Below are positions 35,214 through 43,850 of a stretch of DNA of 64,000 nucleotides, one piece after another; position 1 is the first letter of the stretch; the number at the start of each line of letters is the position of its first letter. The notes under the pieces are model-generated. The model saw only the letters and a program-made list of their open reading frames with translations. It was not told where the DNA came from and ran no database searches. Position numbers and translations under genes: made by a program. The DNA is from 66-474 sp963771735. Lineage in GTDB: Bacteria; Pseudomonadota; Gammaproteobacteria; Xanthomonadales; Rhodanobacteraceae. The stretch spans positions 930,001 to 994,000 of the forward strand of contig CAVYUN010000002.1 of NCBI GenBank assembly GCA_963771735.1, written 5' to 3'.

Positions 35214-35219
35214 AGCCGG

Positions 35220-36140
35220 ATGTCTTCACTCGCCGGGCAATATCTCGCCGCCACCAAGCCGCGCATCGTCGCGCTGCTGGTGTTCACCGCCGTGATCGGG
35301 ATGCTGCTTGCCGCGCCCGGCGTTCCGCCATGGCGCGCGCTGGTGTTCGGCACGCTCGGCATCTGGATGGCCTCGTCCTCGGCCGCGGCGCTCAATCAGT
35401 TGATCGATCAGCGCATCGACCGGCTGATGGCGCGCACCGCGCAGCGGCCACTGGTGACCGGCAAGCTCACGGCGCGCCAGGTGTTGCTGTTTGCGGCCGT
35501 GCTGGGCGTGGCATCGATGCTGGTCCTTGGCCTGCTGGTGAACTGGCTGACCGCACTGCTGACTTTCATCGGCCTGATCGGTTACGCGGTGATCTACACC
35601 GCGTTCCTGAAACGGGCGACGCCGCAGAACATCGTGATCGGCGGCCTGGCCGGCGCGATTCCGCCGCTGCTGGGCTGGGCGGCGGTCACGGGTATGCAGA
35701 CGCCCAGCGACTGGGCCTACGGCCTGCTGCTGGTGCTGATCGTGTTCGCCTGGACGCCGCCGCACTTCTGGTCGCTGGCGATCTTCCGCCGCGAGGATTA
35801 CCGGCGCGCCTGCATCCCGATGCTGCCGGTGGTGTACGGCGTCGAGTACACCCGCTGGCACGTGCTGTTTTATACCATCCTGTTGGTGCTGGTCAGCCTG
35901 CTGCCGTATCTTACCGGCATGAGCGGCATGCTGTATCTGGGTGGCGCGGCGGTGCTGGGCATCGCCTACCTGTATTACGCGATTCGCCTGATGCGGCCGC
36001 CGGACGAACGTTTCGCAATGAGTGCGTTCGGCTATTCCATCGTGTACCTGATTGCCCTGTTCAGCTTTCTGTTGGCCGACCATTGGCTCACGGCGCCGGT
36101 GGTGCGGGTCGGCGGGTACGTATTGCAGCGAATCGGGTAA
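35220..36140 (+). CDS. cyoE: CyoE/CtaB, protoheme IX farnesyltransferase
   Basis: Makes heme O from protoheme, one step before CtaA. The 306-residue protein has nine predicted helices. The polyprenyl-diphosphate motif is NQLIDQRIDRLMARTAQRPLVTG (N-x3-D-x3-D, MxRTxxRP; cut for length), and the second Asp-type site is YTAFLKRATPQNIVIGG. It completes the heme A pair with ctaA. A long GGDEF-EAL gene follows 83 nt later on the same strand and may be co-transcribed. Confidence 0.95.
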   Translation: MSSLAGQYLAATKPRIVALLVFTAVIGMLLAAPGVPPWRALVFGTLGIWMASSSAAALNQLIDQRIDRLMARTAQRPLVTGKLTARQVLLFAAVLGVASMLVLGLLVNWLTALLTFIGLIGYAVIYTAFLKRATPQNIVIGGLAGAIPPLLGWAAVTGMQTPSDWAYGLLLVLIVFAWTPPHFWSLAIFRREDYRRACIPMLPVVYGVEYTRWHVLFYTILLVLVSLLPYLTGMSGMLYLGGAAVLGIAYLYYAIRLMRPPDERFAMSAFGYSIVYLIALFSFLLADHWLTAPVVRVGGYVLQRIG

Positions 36141-36223
36141 GCTGGTGAAGCGCGGGTCGGGGACTCGCGTGGAACGAAGGACGACGCAGCGGGCAGCGGC
36201 CCCGGCCCGGAGGTTGGCTACGC

Positions 36224-38410
36224 TTGAACGTGATCCTGCTGGCGGTAGCGATCATTGCCTCGTTGATCAGCATCGGGCTGGTGGGTTGGGCGCTGCGCGA
36301 GCAACGCGGCAATTTGCGCAAGCTCAGGACCAGCCGTGAGCGCTACATGCTGGTCGCGGAGGGTGCCAACGATGGCATCTTCGACTATGACGTGGTCAAC
36401 CGGAAAATCTTCTTCTCGCCACGCGTGTACGAGATGCTGGGTTACACGGAGGCTGAGCTCAAGGGTCCCGACGACCTCAAGCGCATCATCCTTCCGGAAG
36501 ATTACGACGCCGCACGCGCCGCACTCGACGACCACATGCAACAGCAGCACCCGGGTGTGCTGCAACGCATCATGCGCATGCGTACGCGTGACGGCCGGGT
36601 GCTGACGGTCCTCGCACGCAGCCTGGCGCAGTACGCCGAGGACGGCACGCCGGTGCGCATGGCCGGTTCCTACACCGACATCACCGAGCGGTTGCGCGAC
36701 GAGCGCCAGCTGCAGATTGCGGCCAATGTTTTCGAAGCCGGCAGCGACGGCATCCTCATCAGCGACGCACGCCAACGCGTGGTGTCGGCCAACAGTGCTT
36801 TCATCCGGATGACTGGTTACAGCCGCGATGAGCTGATCGGCCAGCCGGTGCGCGACATGCAGATTGTCTCCGCGGCGACCCACGCGCGCGACGAGGCCCT
36901 GCGCGAATCCGGCAAGTGGACCGGTGAAATCGCCTGGCGCCGCAGCAACGGCGAAGGCAAGGCACTGGACAGCTCGGTGGTGGCGGTGCGCGATGCCGCG
37001 GGCGAGGTCGCTTTCCACATCCACGTCTGCACCGATACCGCCGAGTTGCGTTACGCGCAGGCGCGCATCCGGCACCTGGCCTATTTCGATTCGTTGACGG
37101 GGTTGCCCAATCGCACCCACATGCGCGGCCAGTTCGCGCAGGCGCTCGCCACTGCGCGACACGGCGCGCAGCCATTGGCCGTGGTGTTCTTCGATCTGGA
37201 CAATTTCAAGGAGATCAACGACACGTCCGGCCACAGTGTCGGCGACGACGTGATCTGCACGGTCGCGCAAAGGCTGAGCGAGAGCATCCGCGAGGGTGAT
37301 GTGCTGTGCAGGTTCGGTGGCGACGAGTTCCTGCTGTTGCTGCCGAACACGGATGCCGCAGCCGCCGAGGTGATGACGCGGCGCCTGATGGAACGCATCT
37401 GCCAGCCGGTCGATGTCGAAGGCAGGATGCTCGAAATCGCCGCCAGCGCGGGGTTCAGCATCTTTCCCGACGATGCGGGCGACGCCGAGAACCTGGTTCG
37501 CGAGGCCGACACCGCGCTGTTCAGGGCCAAGGCCGAGGGCGGCAATACCGCGTTGCGTTTCCAGCCGTGGATGGGCGAAGCCGTGAGCTGGCGACATGAC
37601 ATGCAAGCCGCGTTGCGTGCCGCGATCGTGCGCTCGCAATTCGTGTTGCGTTACCAGCCGATCGTCGACACGCGCACGAACCGTATCCGTGGTTTCGAGG
37701 CGCTGCTGTACTGGAATCGTCCGGGCATGGGCGTGGTCGGACCCGGCAGCTTCATCGGGCTGGCCGAGGAGTCGCGCCTGATCGAATCGATCGGCGCGTG
37801 GGTGATCCAGGAAGCCTGTCGGCAGGTGGCGGCATGGAAACGGGCGGGGATGCCGGATTGCTATGTAGGCATCAACGTTTCCGGCATGCAACTGCGGCTC
37901 GCCGGCTCGTTCCAGGAAGGCCTGAAAGAAGCCATGTGCAAGCATGGCGTGAGCAAGGACGACTTGATGCTGGAGATCACCGAGCGCCATCTGGTGCAAG
38001 ACGTCAAGGGTGGTTTGCCGGTACTGGAAAGCCTGATTGCAAGTGGCATTCACGTGTCGATCGACGATTTCGGGACGGGATATTCCAATCTCGAATCGCT
38101 GAAGAACCTCACGGTCAGCCAGATCAAGATCGATCGCGCCTTCGTGCGCAACCTGATCACCGAATCGGGCGATCGCGCGATCGTGCGGTCGATCATCGCG
38201 CTGGGCCGCAGCCTGGGCCTGGAAGTGGTCGCCGAGGGCGTGGAAACCGCCGAGCAGATGTACATGCTGCGCGAATTCGGCTGTGATCTTCTGCAGGGAT
38301 TCCTGTACGCGCGCCCGCTCGCGGTCGAAGCGGTGCCTGCGTTTCTTGCCGAACTGGCAGCTGGCAATGCCGGGCAGCAGATTGGCAAGCGCGGTCGTGT
38401 TGTGTTGTGA
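36224..38410 (+). CDS. Membrane PAS-PAS-GGDEF-EAL cyclic-di-GMP protein
   Basis: A 728-residue protein: one N-terminal helix (about 3-22), two PAS domains (about 35-155 and 165-275), GGDEF about 285-450, EAL about 465-715. The cyclase motif is RFGGDEF (residues 365-369) with an upstream REGD inhibitory site; the phosphodiesterase shows EAL at 492-494 plus the catalytic set NVSG, EITE, DDFGTGYS, IKIDRAF and EGVET. Both activities therefore look possible, with PAS domains sensing redox or oxygen. It lies between cyoE and ctaG of the oxidase cluster, which suggests coupling to respiratory state. GTP, c-di-GMP and the net direction are unknown. Confidence 0.92.
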   Translation: MNVILLAVAIIASLISIGLVGWALREQRGNLRKLRTSRERYMLVAEGANDGIFDYDVVNRKIFFSPRVYEMLGYTEAELKGPDDLKRIILPEDYDAARAALDDHMQQQHPGVLQRIMRMRTRDGRVLTVLARSLAQYAEDGTPVRMAGSYTDITERLRDERQLQIAANVFEAGSDGILISDARQRVVSANSAFIRMTGYSRDELIGQPVRDMQIVSAATHARDEALRESGKWTGEIAWRRSNGEGKALDSSVVAVRDAAGEVAFHIHVCTDTAELRYAQARIRHLAYFDSLTGLPNRTHMRGQFAQALATARHGAQPLAVVFFDLDNFKEINDTSGHSVGDDVICTVAQRLSESIREGDVLCRFGGDEFLLLLPNTDAAAAEVMTRRLMERICQPVDVEGRMLEIAASAGFSIFPDDAGDAENLVREADTALFRAKAEGGNTALRFQPWMGEAVSWRHDMQAALRAAIVRSQFVLRYQPIVDTRTNRIRGFEALLYWNRPGMGVVGPGSFIGLAEESRLIESIGAWVIQEACRQVAAWKRAGMPDCYVGINVSGMQLRLAGSFQEGLKEAMCKHGVSKDDLMLEITERHLVQDVKGGLPVLESLIASGIHVSIDDFGTGYSNLESLKNLTVSQIKIDRAFVRNLITESGDRAIVRSIIALGRSLGLEVVAEGVETAEQMYMLREFGCDLLQGFLYARPLAVEAVPAFLAELAAGNAGQQIGKRGRVVL

Positions 38411-38453
38411 TTGATCGCTGCCGGGGCGCCTTGCGCGCGGCGATGTGCGTGCG

Positions 38454-39398
38454 ATGGAAGGTGCCTTGAACGTAGTACTCGATTTTCTGCGCTGGTGGGT
38501 TCCGTGGGAGCCCTCGGTCAGCGTGGTGGTCGTTTTCGCACTGGCGGTCTGGCTGTACTGGCGCGGCGCGCGGCGCTCGCCCATGACCGCGCCGTGGTAC
38601 CGCCAGTTGTCGTTCTGGCTCGGGTTGCTGATCGTCTACACCGGCCTGCACACCCAACTCGACTTTTACGCCGAGCACGAGTTCTTCGTGCACCGCATCC
38701 AGCACCTGGGTTTGCATCACATGGGGCCGTTCCTGATTGCGCTGGCATATCCGGGTGTCACCATGCGCCGCGGATTGCCGTTGCGCTGGCGCATCCACTG
38801 GCTGCGGCCTGCGCTGCAGTGGCCGCCCGTGCGCAAGTTCCTGGACGTGCTGCTGAACCCGTTCGTCGCGTCCGTGCTGTTTGTCGGCCTGATCTATCTG
38901 TGGCTGTGGCCGTCGGTGCATTTCGACGCGATGCTGGATTGGCGTTTGTACCGCCTGATGAACTTCAGCATGGCCGCCGACGGGATGCTGTTCTGGTGGT
39001 TGATCCTCGACCACCGGCCGCGCCCGCCGGCGCGGCTGTCGCCGGGCGTGCGCGTATTCGTGGCGCTGGCGGTGATCCTGCCGCAGATCCTGATCGGGGC
39101 GTACATCAGTTTCACCCGCACCGACCTGTATCCGATCTACAGCCTGTGCGGGCGTGCGTTCGCGGGCATTGCGCCGTTGACCGATCAGCGGCTCGGCGGA
39201 CTGATCCTGTGGATTCCGAGTTCGATGATGAGCGTGATCGGTGCGCTGATTGCGTTCTCGCACTGGTTGCGGCTGGACAGCAAGGGCAGGCTGCCGCGCA
39301 ACCGCCGCCAGCGCGAAATCATGGGTCTGCGACAGGCCGCGGTGGCTCAGTCCGAGGGACCCGAGGCATTGGCGGGCAGCACCGGAAAATCCACCTGA
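38454..39398 (+). CDS. ctaG: Caa3-type CtaG cytochrome c oxidase assembly protein
   Basis: A 314-residue multi-spanning protein (about seven helices) that matches the caa3_CtaG family (PF09678), not Cox11. Features include the N-terminal WWVPWEPSVSVVV, HTQLDFYAEHEFFVHRIQHL (His-rich, cut), LHHMGPFLIALAYPG, and MAADGMLFWWLILDHRP. In Bacillus this family is needed for CuB of caa3 oxidase. I chose ATG 38454 over GTG 38445; neither has a clear ribosome site. It ends inside the convergent PCuAC gene (52-nt overlap). Confidence 0.8.
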   Translation: MEGALNVVLDFLRWWVPWEPSVSVVVVFALAVWLYWRGARRSPMTAPWYRQLSFWLGLLIVYTGLHTQLDFYAEHEFFVHRIQHLGLHHMGPFLIALAYPGVTMRRGLPLRWRIHWLRPALQWPPVRKFLDVLLNPFVASVLFVGLIYLWLWPSVHFDAMLDWRLYRLMNFSMAADGMLFWWLILDHRPRPPARLSPGVRVFVALAVILPQILIGAYISFTRTDLYPIYSLCGRAFAGIAPLTDQRLGGLILWIPSSMMSVIGALIAFSHWLRLDSKGRLPRNRRQREIMGLRQAAVAQSEGPEALAGSTGKST

Positions 39399-39814
39399 AG
39401 CGTTTTGCCGCCGGCGAAGTGCAGGATCACCGGCACCTTGTCGCCGGGCTTGATCGCCTGTTTCGCGTGCATCAGCATCAGGTGGTAACCGCCCGGCGCC
39501 AGTTTGACCTTGCCATGCGCGGGGATGTCGATGCCCGAAACCGCGGTCATGACGTCCGCGCCGTTCACTTCCTGGGATCGGTGCAGCATCACCATGCCGT
39601 AGTCCGGACTGCTCGCGCCGACCAGACGCTCCGGCGCAACGCCATGGTTCGCGATCACGACGTATCCGCCTGCCGGCAGATTGGCCGGAAGCCAGCGGAT
39701 CCACGGATGCTGGGCGTGCACGGCGCCGGGAGCAGGCGCAACGGCCTGCGCACCCGCGCTGATTGCGAACAGCATCGCGCCGATCAATCCGCTCAGCCTT
39801 GTCATGCTTGTCAT
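39347..39814 (-). CDS. PCu(A)C-family periplasmic copper chaperone
   Basis: A 155-residue secreted protein: signal peptide (1-23), then a cupredoxin-like fold. The Cu(I)-binding His/Met set is MVMLHRSQEVNGADVM plus GGYHLMLM, the PCuAC pattern. Family members pass copper to CuA with SCO. Its ATG overlaps the SCO stop (ATGA), so the two are translationally coupled. It lies convergently with ctaG, giving a copper-assembly block close to the cox genes. Confidence 0.9.
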   Translation of the reverse strand: MTSMTRLSGLIGAMLFAISAGAQAVAPAPGAVHAQHPWIRWLPANLPAGGYVVIANHGVAPERLVGASSPDYGMVMLHRSQEVNGADVMTAVSGIDIPAHGKVKLAPGGYHLMLMHAKQAIKPGDKVPVILHFAGGKTLQVDFPVLPANASGPSD

Positions 39815-40413
39815 GTGCCTTGTTCCACAAGAATCCTGAGGTCGTGCAGGATGGCGTCGTTGCCGGTGCCCGGCGTCACCAGCAGTCGCGCGCGCCCGTG
39901 CCGGTCGAAGATATAGATCGCCGAGCTGTGCGTGACCAGATAATCGCCGTTCGTGTTCTTGCCGCTTTCCCGGTGGTAGAAGGCGCGGTAACGCTTGGCG
40001 AGCTCGGCCAGTGCGTCCTGGCTGCCGGTCAGGCCCACGATGTGGGGATCGAACGCGGTGACGTACTGGTGCAATACCGGCACTGTGTCGCGCGCGGGGT
40101 CGACCGTCACGAACAACACCCGCACGTCGTCGGCCTGTTTGCCCATTTTCTGCAGCACGGTGTGCAGGTGCACCATCGTCAACGGGCATACGTCGGGGCA
40201 GTTCGTGTAGCCGAAGTACAGCAGGACTACCTTGCCGTGGTAGCTGGCCGCCGTCACCGGTTTGCCGAGGTCGTTGGTCAGCTGGAATTTGAGGTCGGGC
40301 AAGTGCCCTTTCACGTTGTCGAGCTGCCATTGCGGATGCGATGCGCAGGCTGCAAGCAGCAGGGCGGCGAGGACGGGCGACAACCAGCGAAAGGAAAAAC
40401 GGGGCAAGGACAT
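39811..40413 (-). CDS. SCO1/SenC-family copper-binding lipoprotein
   Basis: A 200-residue thioredoxin-fold protein from ATG 40413 with a lipoprotein signal (LLLAAC, Cys23) and the copper triad CPDVC (Cys72, Cys76) with His162 in YLVTHSSAIYIFD. SCO reduces and loads CuA of subunit II. It is followed by PCuAC in an overlapping pair. The signal peptide is short and basic (MSLPRFSFRW). Confidence 0.94.
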   Translation of the reverse strand: MSLPRFSFRWLSPVLAALLLAACASHPQWQLDNVKGHLPDLKFQLTNDLGKPVTAASYHGKVVLLYFGYTNCPDVCPLTMVHLHTVLQKMGKQADDVRVLFVTVDPARDTVPVLHQYVTAFDPHIVGLTGSQDALAELAKRYRAFYHRESGKNTNGDYLVTHSSAIYIFDRHGRARLLVTPGTGNDAILHDLRILVEQGT

Positions 40414-40506
40414 GTGGGTGCCAACATGAAGCGGTGCAGCACTCAATGATAGCGCGTCACCATGGCCATCCGATGGGCGTGGCTGCAGCAGATGCATCGA
40501 AAAAAA

Positions 40507-40824
40507 TCAGCCCGCTTGCTCGAGTCTTTTCAGGAACACCCGCATTTCCTTCGCCGCTTGCACGTCGCCACGTGCTTCGGCGGCGGCAATACCTTGTCGC
40601 CAGGCATCCGCAGCGGCCGGGGTGTCGTCGCCCATCAGGCACGCCTTGCCGAGCAGTTTCCATGCCGCGGAATAACCTGAGTCGTAATCGAGCGCGGCGC
40701 GCAGTTGCATGATCGCTTCGGCCGTCTCGTCGGCTTCCAGCAATGCCGCGCCCAGCGAGTAACGCAGCAGGGCGCCATCGCGGGGACCGCCGATTTGCGC
40801 ACGCAGGGCAGCGATGCGGGGCAT
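40507..40824 (-). CDS. Small TPR-like protein (105 aa)
   Basis: A helical protein from ATG 40824 (MPRIAALRAQIGG), whose start overlaps the stop of the upstream membrane glycosyltransferase gene (TGATG). It holds two TPR-like units (LRYSLGAALLEADETAEAI, AAWKLLGKACLMGDD; helices cut here) and a charged C-terminal helix. No signal peptide. Function unknown; translational coupling suggests a link with the glycosyltransferase. Confidence 0.7.
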   Translation of the reverse strand: MPRIAALRAQIGGPRDGALLRYSLGAALLEADETAEAIMQLRAALDYDSGYSAAWKLLGKACLMGDDTPAAADAWRQGIAAAEARGDVQAAKEMRVFLKRLEQAG

Positions 40825-42527
40825 CAGTGCACGTTCGCGTAGCGCCAGTAATCCGCGGCCGGCAGCAGGATCGTGGGCGCGGCGGGTTCGGACGGTTGCT
40901 GGCCACGCCGCAGCATCGCCAGCGTCGACGCATTCCAGATGGCCATCCATACCCCGCGATAGGGTTGCACCAGCCGTGCGTAGCGCAATGTGGCGGCATC
41001 GATGTGCTCGGGGTAGGCGATCACCAATGCGTGCGGATGGCGGATCGCGAAATCCTGCAGCGACCGTCCTTCGTACAGTCGTGCAACCGGCCGGGTCATG
41101 CGGCCCAGGAATTCGAACTGGCCGTCATAGATGCCGAGATTGCCGATCGCATGGCCCTGGGCTTCGGCGCGTGCCAGCAACTGCGCGGCGGGGCGCATGT
41201 CGAATGCGGGATAAAAGGCCGTCGCGAACAGTGCATAGGCGCCGGCGGTACCGATCAGGCTGGCGGCGGCAATGCGGCGCAGTTTGCCGCGTCCCGGCAG
41301 CAGGAGGAACGGGCATAGCAGCAGATACAACACACCAAACGGTGCGCTGACCGATGCGCAGTCTCGCAACCAATGGTCGTGCAGCCTCCCGGTGACGAAC
41401 GGCAGCACGAACAACAACGCCGCCAGCAAGAAAGCGCCGAGCGCCAGCGGCCACGCGCCCAGCCATGCGCTGTTTGCGGATTTGTCGGCGCGAGCCCGCA
41501 GCAATGCGATCGCGGCGGCCATGAGGATCGCCGCGGCAGGAAGTTCGGGCACGAGGTAATAGCTTTGCTTGCTGCTTAAGGCGCTGAATATCAAGAACGC
41601 GGGTACCAGCCACGCCAGCAGCATGCGCAGCCCGGGCCGCAATGGGCGTCGGAGCGCAAGCACGCCCGCCCACATGCGTGGCCACAACACGAACGGAAAC
41701 AGCAGCACGAAAATCCACGGCAGGTACCACCAGAACGGGCGCCTGTGGATGAATGCGTCGACCACGCGTCCGCCCGTCTGCTTGAACAGAAGATTGTGCG
41801 TATAGGCCGCACCGCTCGTTTCGATCGCGGGAATCACCCACCCGGCCAGGATCACGCAGCCACCGGCGATCGCGGCAAGACCCGACCCGTACCAGCGTGC
41901 GCGGTGATCGCGCGCCCATCCGCACCACCATGGTCCCAGCAGCCATGCCGGCAGTACGTGGACCAGCATGACCGGACCCTTGGTCAAACATCCAAGGCCG
42001 ATGCAGATCGCCAAGCCCAGCCACCGGGGCCTGCAGCGGCGTTGGCCGGGGACCAGGCACAGCGCCGCGCCCAGCACCCACACCGCGAGCAGGCTGTCGT
42101 ACATGATCTGCAGGCCGTACAGGAAACCGAACGACAGTCCCAGCAGAAACCATGGCGTGGTGCGGGCGATCCAGGCATGTTCGGGAAACAATCGGCGTGC
42201 GAGCCTTTGCGCCAAGACCAACTGAGTGGCGCCGATCAGCACCATAAGCACGCGCGGCCAGACATCGTTCACCCCGAACACCGCCCAGCCCGCGTGGATC
42301 ATCCAGAACAGCAGCGGCGCCTTATCGGAGTAGGGGGCGCCGTTGATGTGCGGGACGAGGAAGTGGTGATGCACCCACATGTCCCACGCCACCGCGAGTG
42401 CGCGGGTGGAATGCAGCGGGATCGGCGGCTGCAGGAAGATCGCCACCAGCGCGACTGCCAGATACAAAGGCAGCCACCAAAGCAAGCCGCGCAGGTATTC
42501 GGATCGAGCGTAGTAAGCGTTGGTCAC
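40824..42527 (-). CDS. ArnT/PMT-family membrane glycosyltransferase, first of two
   Basis: A 567-residue protein from GTG 42527 with about 11-12 helices, of the GT83/PMT superfamily that moves a sugar from a polyprenyl donor onto lipid A or proteins. Family motifs: VPHINGAPYSDKAPLLFW, FGVNDVWPRVLMVLIGA, CLTKGPVM, SKQSYYLVPELPAAAILM. In the first loop, where relatives have an acidic Asp-Glu pair before the Arg (as in the second homologue at 46.6 kb), this one reads PLHSTRALA, so a catalytic acid may be missing. A longer upstream frame to 42680 has no homology. Confidence 0.8.
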   Translation of the reverse strand: MTNAYYARSEYLRGLLWWLPLYLAVALVAIFLQPPIPLHSTRALAVAWDMWVHHHFLVPHINGAPYSDKAPLLFWMIHAGWAVFGVNDVWPRVLMVLIGATQLVLAQRLARRLFPEHAWIARTTPWFLLGLSFGFLYGLQIMYDSLLAVWVLGAALCLVPGQRRCRPRWLGLAICIGLGCLTKGPVMLVHVLPAWLLGPWWCGWARDHRARWYGSGLAAIAGGCVILAGWVIPAIETSGAAYTHNLLFKQTGGRVVDAFIHRRPFWWYLPWIFVLLFPFVLWPRMWAGVLALRRPLRPGLRMLLAWLVPAFLIFSALSSKQSYYLVPELPAAAILMAAAIALLRARADKSANSAWLGAWPLALGAFLLAALLFVLPFVTGRLHDHWLRDCASVSAPFGVLYLLLCPFLLLPGRGKLRRIAAASLIGTAGAYALFATAFYPAFDMRPAAQLLARAEAQGHAIGNLGIYDGQFEFLGRMTRPVARLYEGRSLQDFAIRHPHALVIAYPEHIDAATLRYARLVQPYRGVWMAIWNASTLAMLRRGQQPSEPAAPTILLPAADYWRYANVH

Positions 42528-42698
42528 AAAGGGTTTCGCGTACTCCGCGGCGCAACTTGAAATTGTATCCGAGGTCTTCGCAGCGGGTGTCGTCAGCGGC
42601 TTGGCGGCGGACAGTGGATCTCGTGTTGGGAGCGGCGGCGAGCACCATCCAGCCCGATTGGACCAGATCGCCGCGATCATGGAACATCGCGCGGATCC

Positions 42699-43748
42699 TC
42701 ACCGCCGCAACGGCAGCGTTCGCCAAGCTGCAACGACTTCGCCGAGGGGGATCTGGTCGACCCGGTTGCGGTTCGGCAAACCACCCAGTGCGATCACCGG
42801 GCTGCCGGTCGGGCTGCGCGGCAGCCATAGCGACGGCGGCGCTGATCCGTACAGGACGACAAGGGGACAACCCAGCGCGGCGGCGGCGTGGGCCGGTCCG
42901 GTATCGATCGAGATCATCGCGACGGCGCGTTCGCACAGGGCCAGCAGGCGGCGAAGCGTGGGACCCTCTTGGGTCATCGATACGCGAGCAGAATCTGCGG
43001 CTGCTGCGATCGCGCGCAGCAAAGGGGCTTCCGGAGGCGTTCCGCACAGCACGATCTTGGCGTCCGGACATCGTTCCAGCACTGCATGGATCAATGCTGC
43101 CCAGTTTGCGAGCGGCCACTGCTTGGAATCGCCGATCTGTCCGGCGCGGCCGCGCTTGAGCGTGCGCTTGTTGCCCGGTTGCAGCAGCACCAGCGGTGCA
43201 TCGTCCAGGCCGCGCGCACCCAGCCAGGCGTGCAGGTCCGCGCGGTCGGCATCGCGGACGGTCAGGCGTGGAGCGTCCGGCATGTCCTGCACCCGCGCGG
43301 GTTGTGCGCTCGCGAATGCCGCAGGCGTCATGGCGCCGAATCGGTGCCAGCGGTCGATCCAGTGATCGCCCTTGCGCAGCATGCAATCGGGATTGGCGAA
43401 CACGCAGCGGTCGTCGGGGACCTGCGCGCGGTGCAGCAGCCAACGGATCTTGTCGATCGAATAGTCGTCGCACACGTAGACCGGGCCTGATGGTTGCCCG
43501 CGCAATTGCGTGACCAGTCTTCGCTGGGTCGCGTCCAGCCAGTAGGGCCGCCTTCGGCTTGCGAGCGCCACCGTGGCGTGCACGTCGGGATGTCCGACGA
43601 ACAAAGGCTCTAGCCAGTTGCCGGAGCCAAGCACGATGCAGGGTTGCCCGTAGCGGAGGTGCAGCACGCGCAACAGCGGCGTAAGCAGCACCATGTCGCC
43701 GAAGGCACCGAAGCGTATCACGAGGGGAGGCGCGGTGATTGGTGGCAT
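42699..43748 (-). CDS. Glycosyltransferase family 9 (heptosyltransferase-like)
   Basis: A 349-residue cytoplasmic GT-B enzyme, ADP-heptose:LPS heptosyltransferase family. Start ATG 43748 (MPPITAPPLVIRFG). Motifs: FGAFGDMVLLTPLLR near the N-terminus (WaaC/WaaF sugar-binding loop), LLQPGNKRTLKR, CGTPPEAPLL, ISIDTGPAHAAAALGCPLVVLYGS with the conserved Asp-Thr-Gly-Pro-His. Likely builds the inner LPS core or a related glycan. It lies 171 nt upstream of the ArnT-like gene on the same strand. Confidence 0.88.
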   Translation of the reverse strand: MPPITAPPLVIRFGAFGDMVLLTPLLRVLHLRYGQPCIVLGSGNWLEPLFVGHPDVHATVALASRRRPYWLDATQRRLVTQLRGQPSGPVYVCDDYSIDKIRWLLHRAQVPDDRCVFANPDCMLRKGDHWIDRWHRFGAMTPAAFASAQPARVQDMPDAPRLTVRDADRADLHAWLGARGLDDAPLVLLQPGNKRTLKRGRAGQIGDSKQWPLANWAALIHAVLERCPDAKIVLCGTPPEAPLLRAIAAAADSARVSMTQEGPTLRRLLALCERAVAMISIDTGPAHAAAALGCPLVVLYGSAPPSLWLPRSPTGSPVIALGGLPNRNRVDQIPLGEVVAAWRTLPLRR

Positions 43749-43850
43749 GGTCCGATGCGTGGATGGTACGCGAGTTTCGTGCATTTACACGGCAATCTCA
43801 TGGCCGGGCACGCATTACACTCTCCGGATCACCGAGGCAGCGTCCTTGCC

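Noticed and set aside
36218..38584. 788-codon open frame opposite the GGDEF-EAL gene
   Set aside because: Antisense shadow; the sense strand encodes a full multi-domain protein with intact catalytic motifs.
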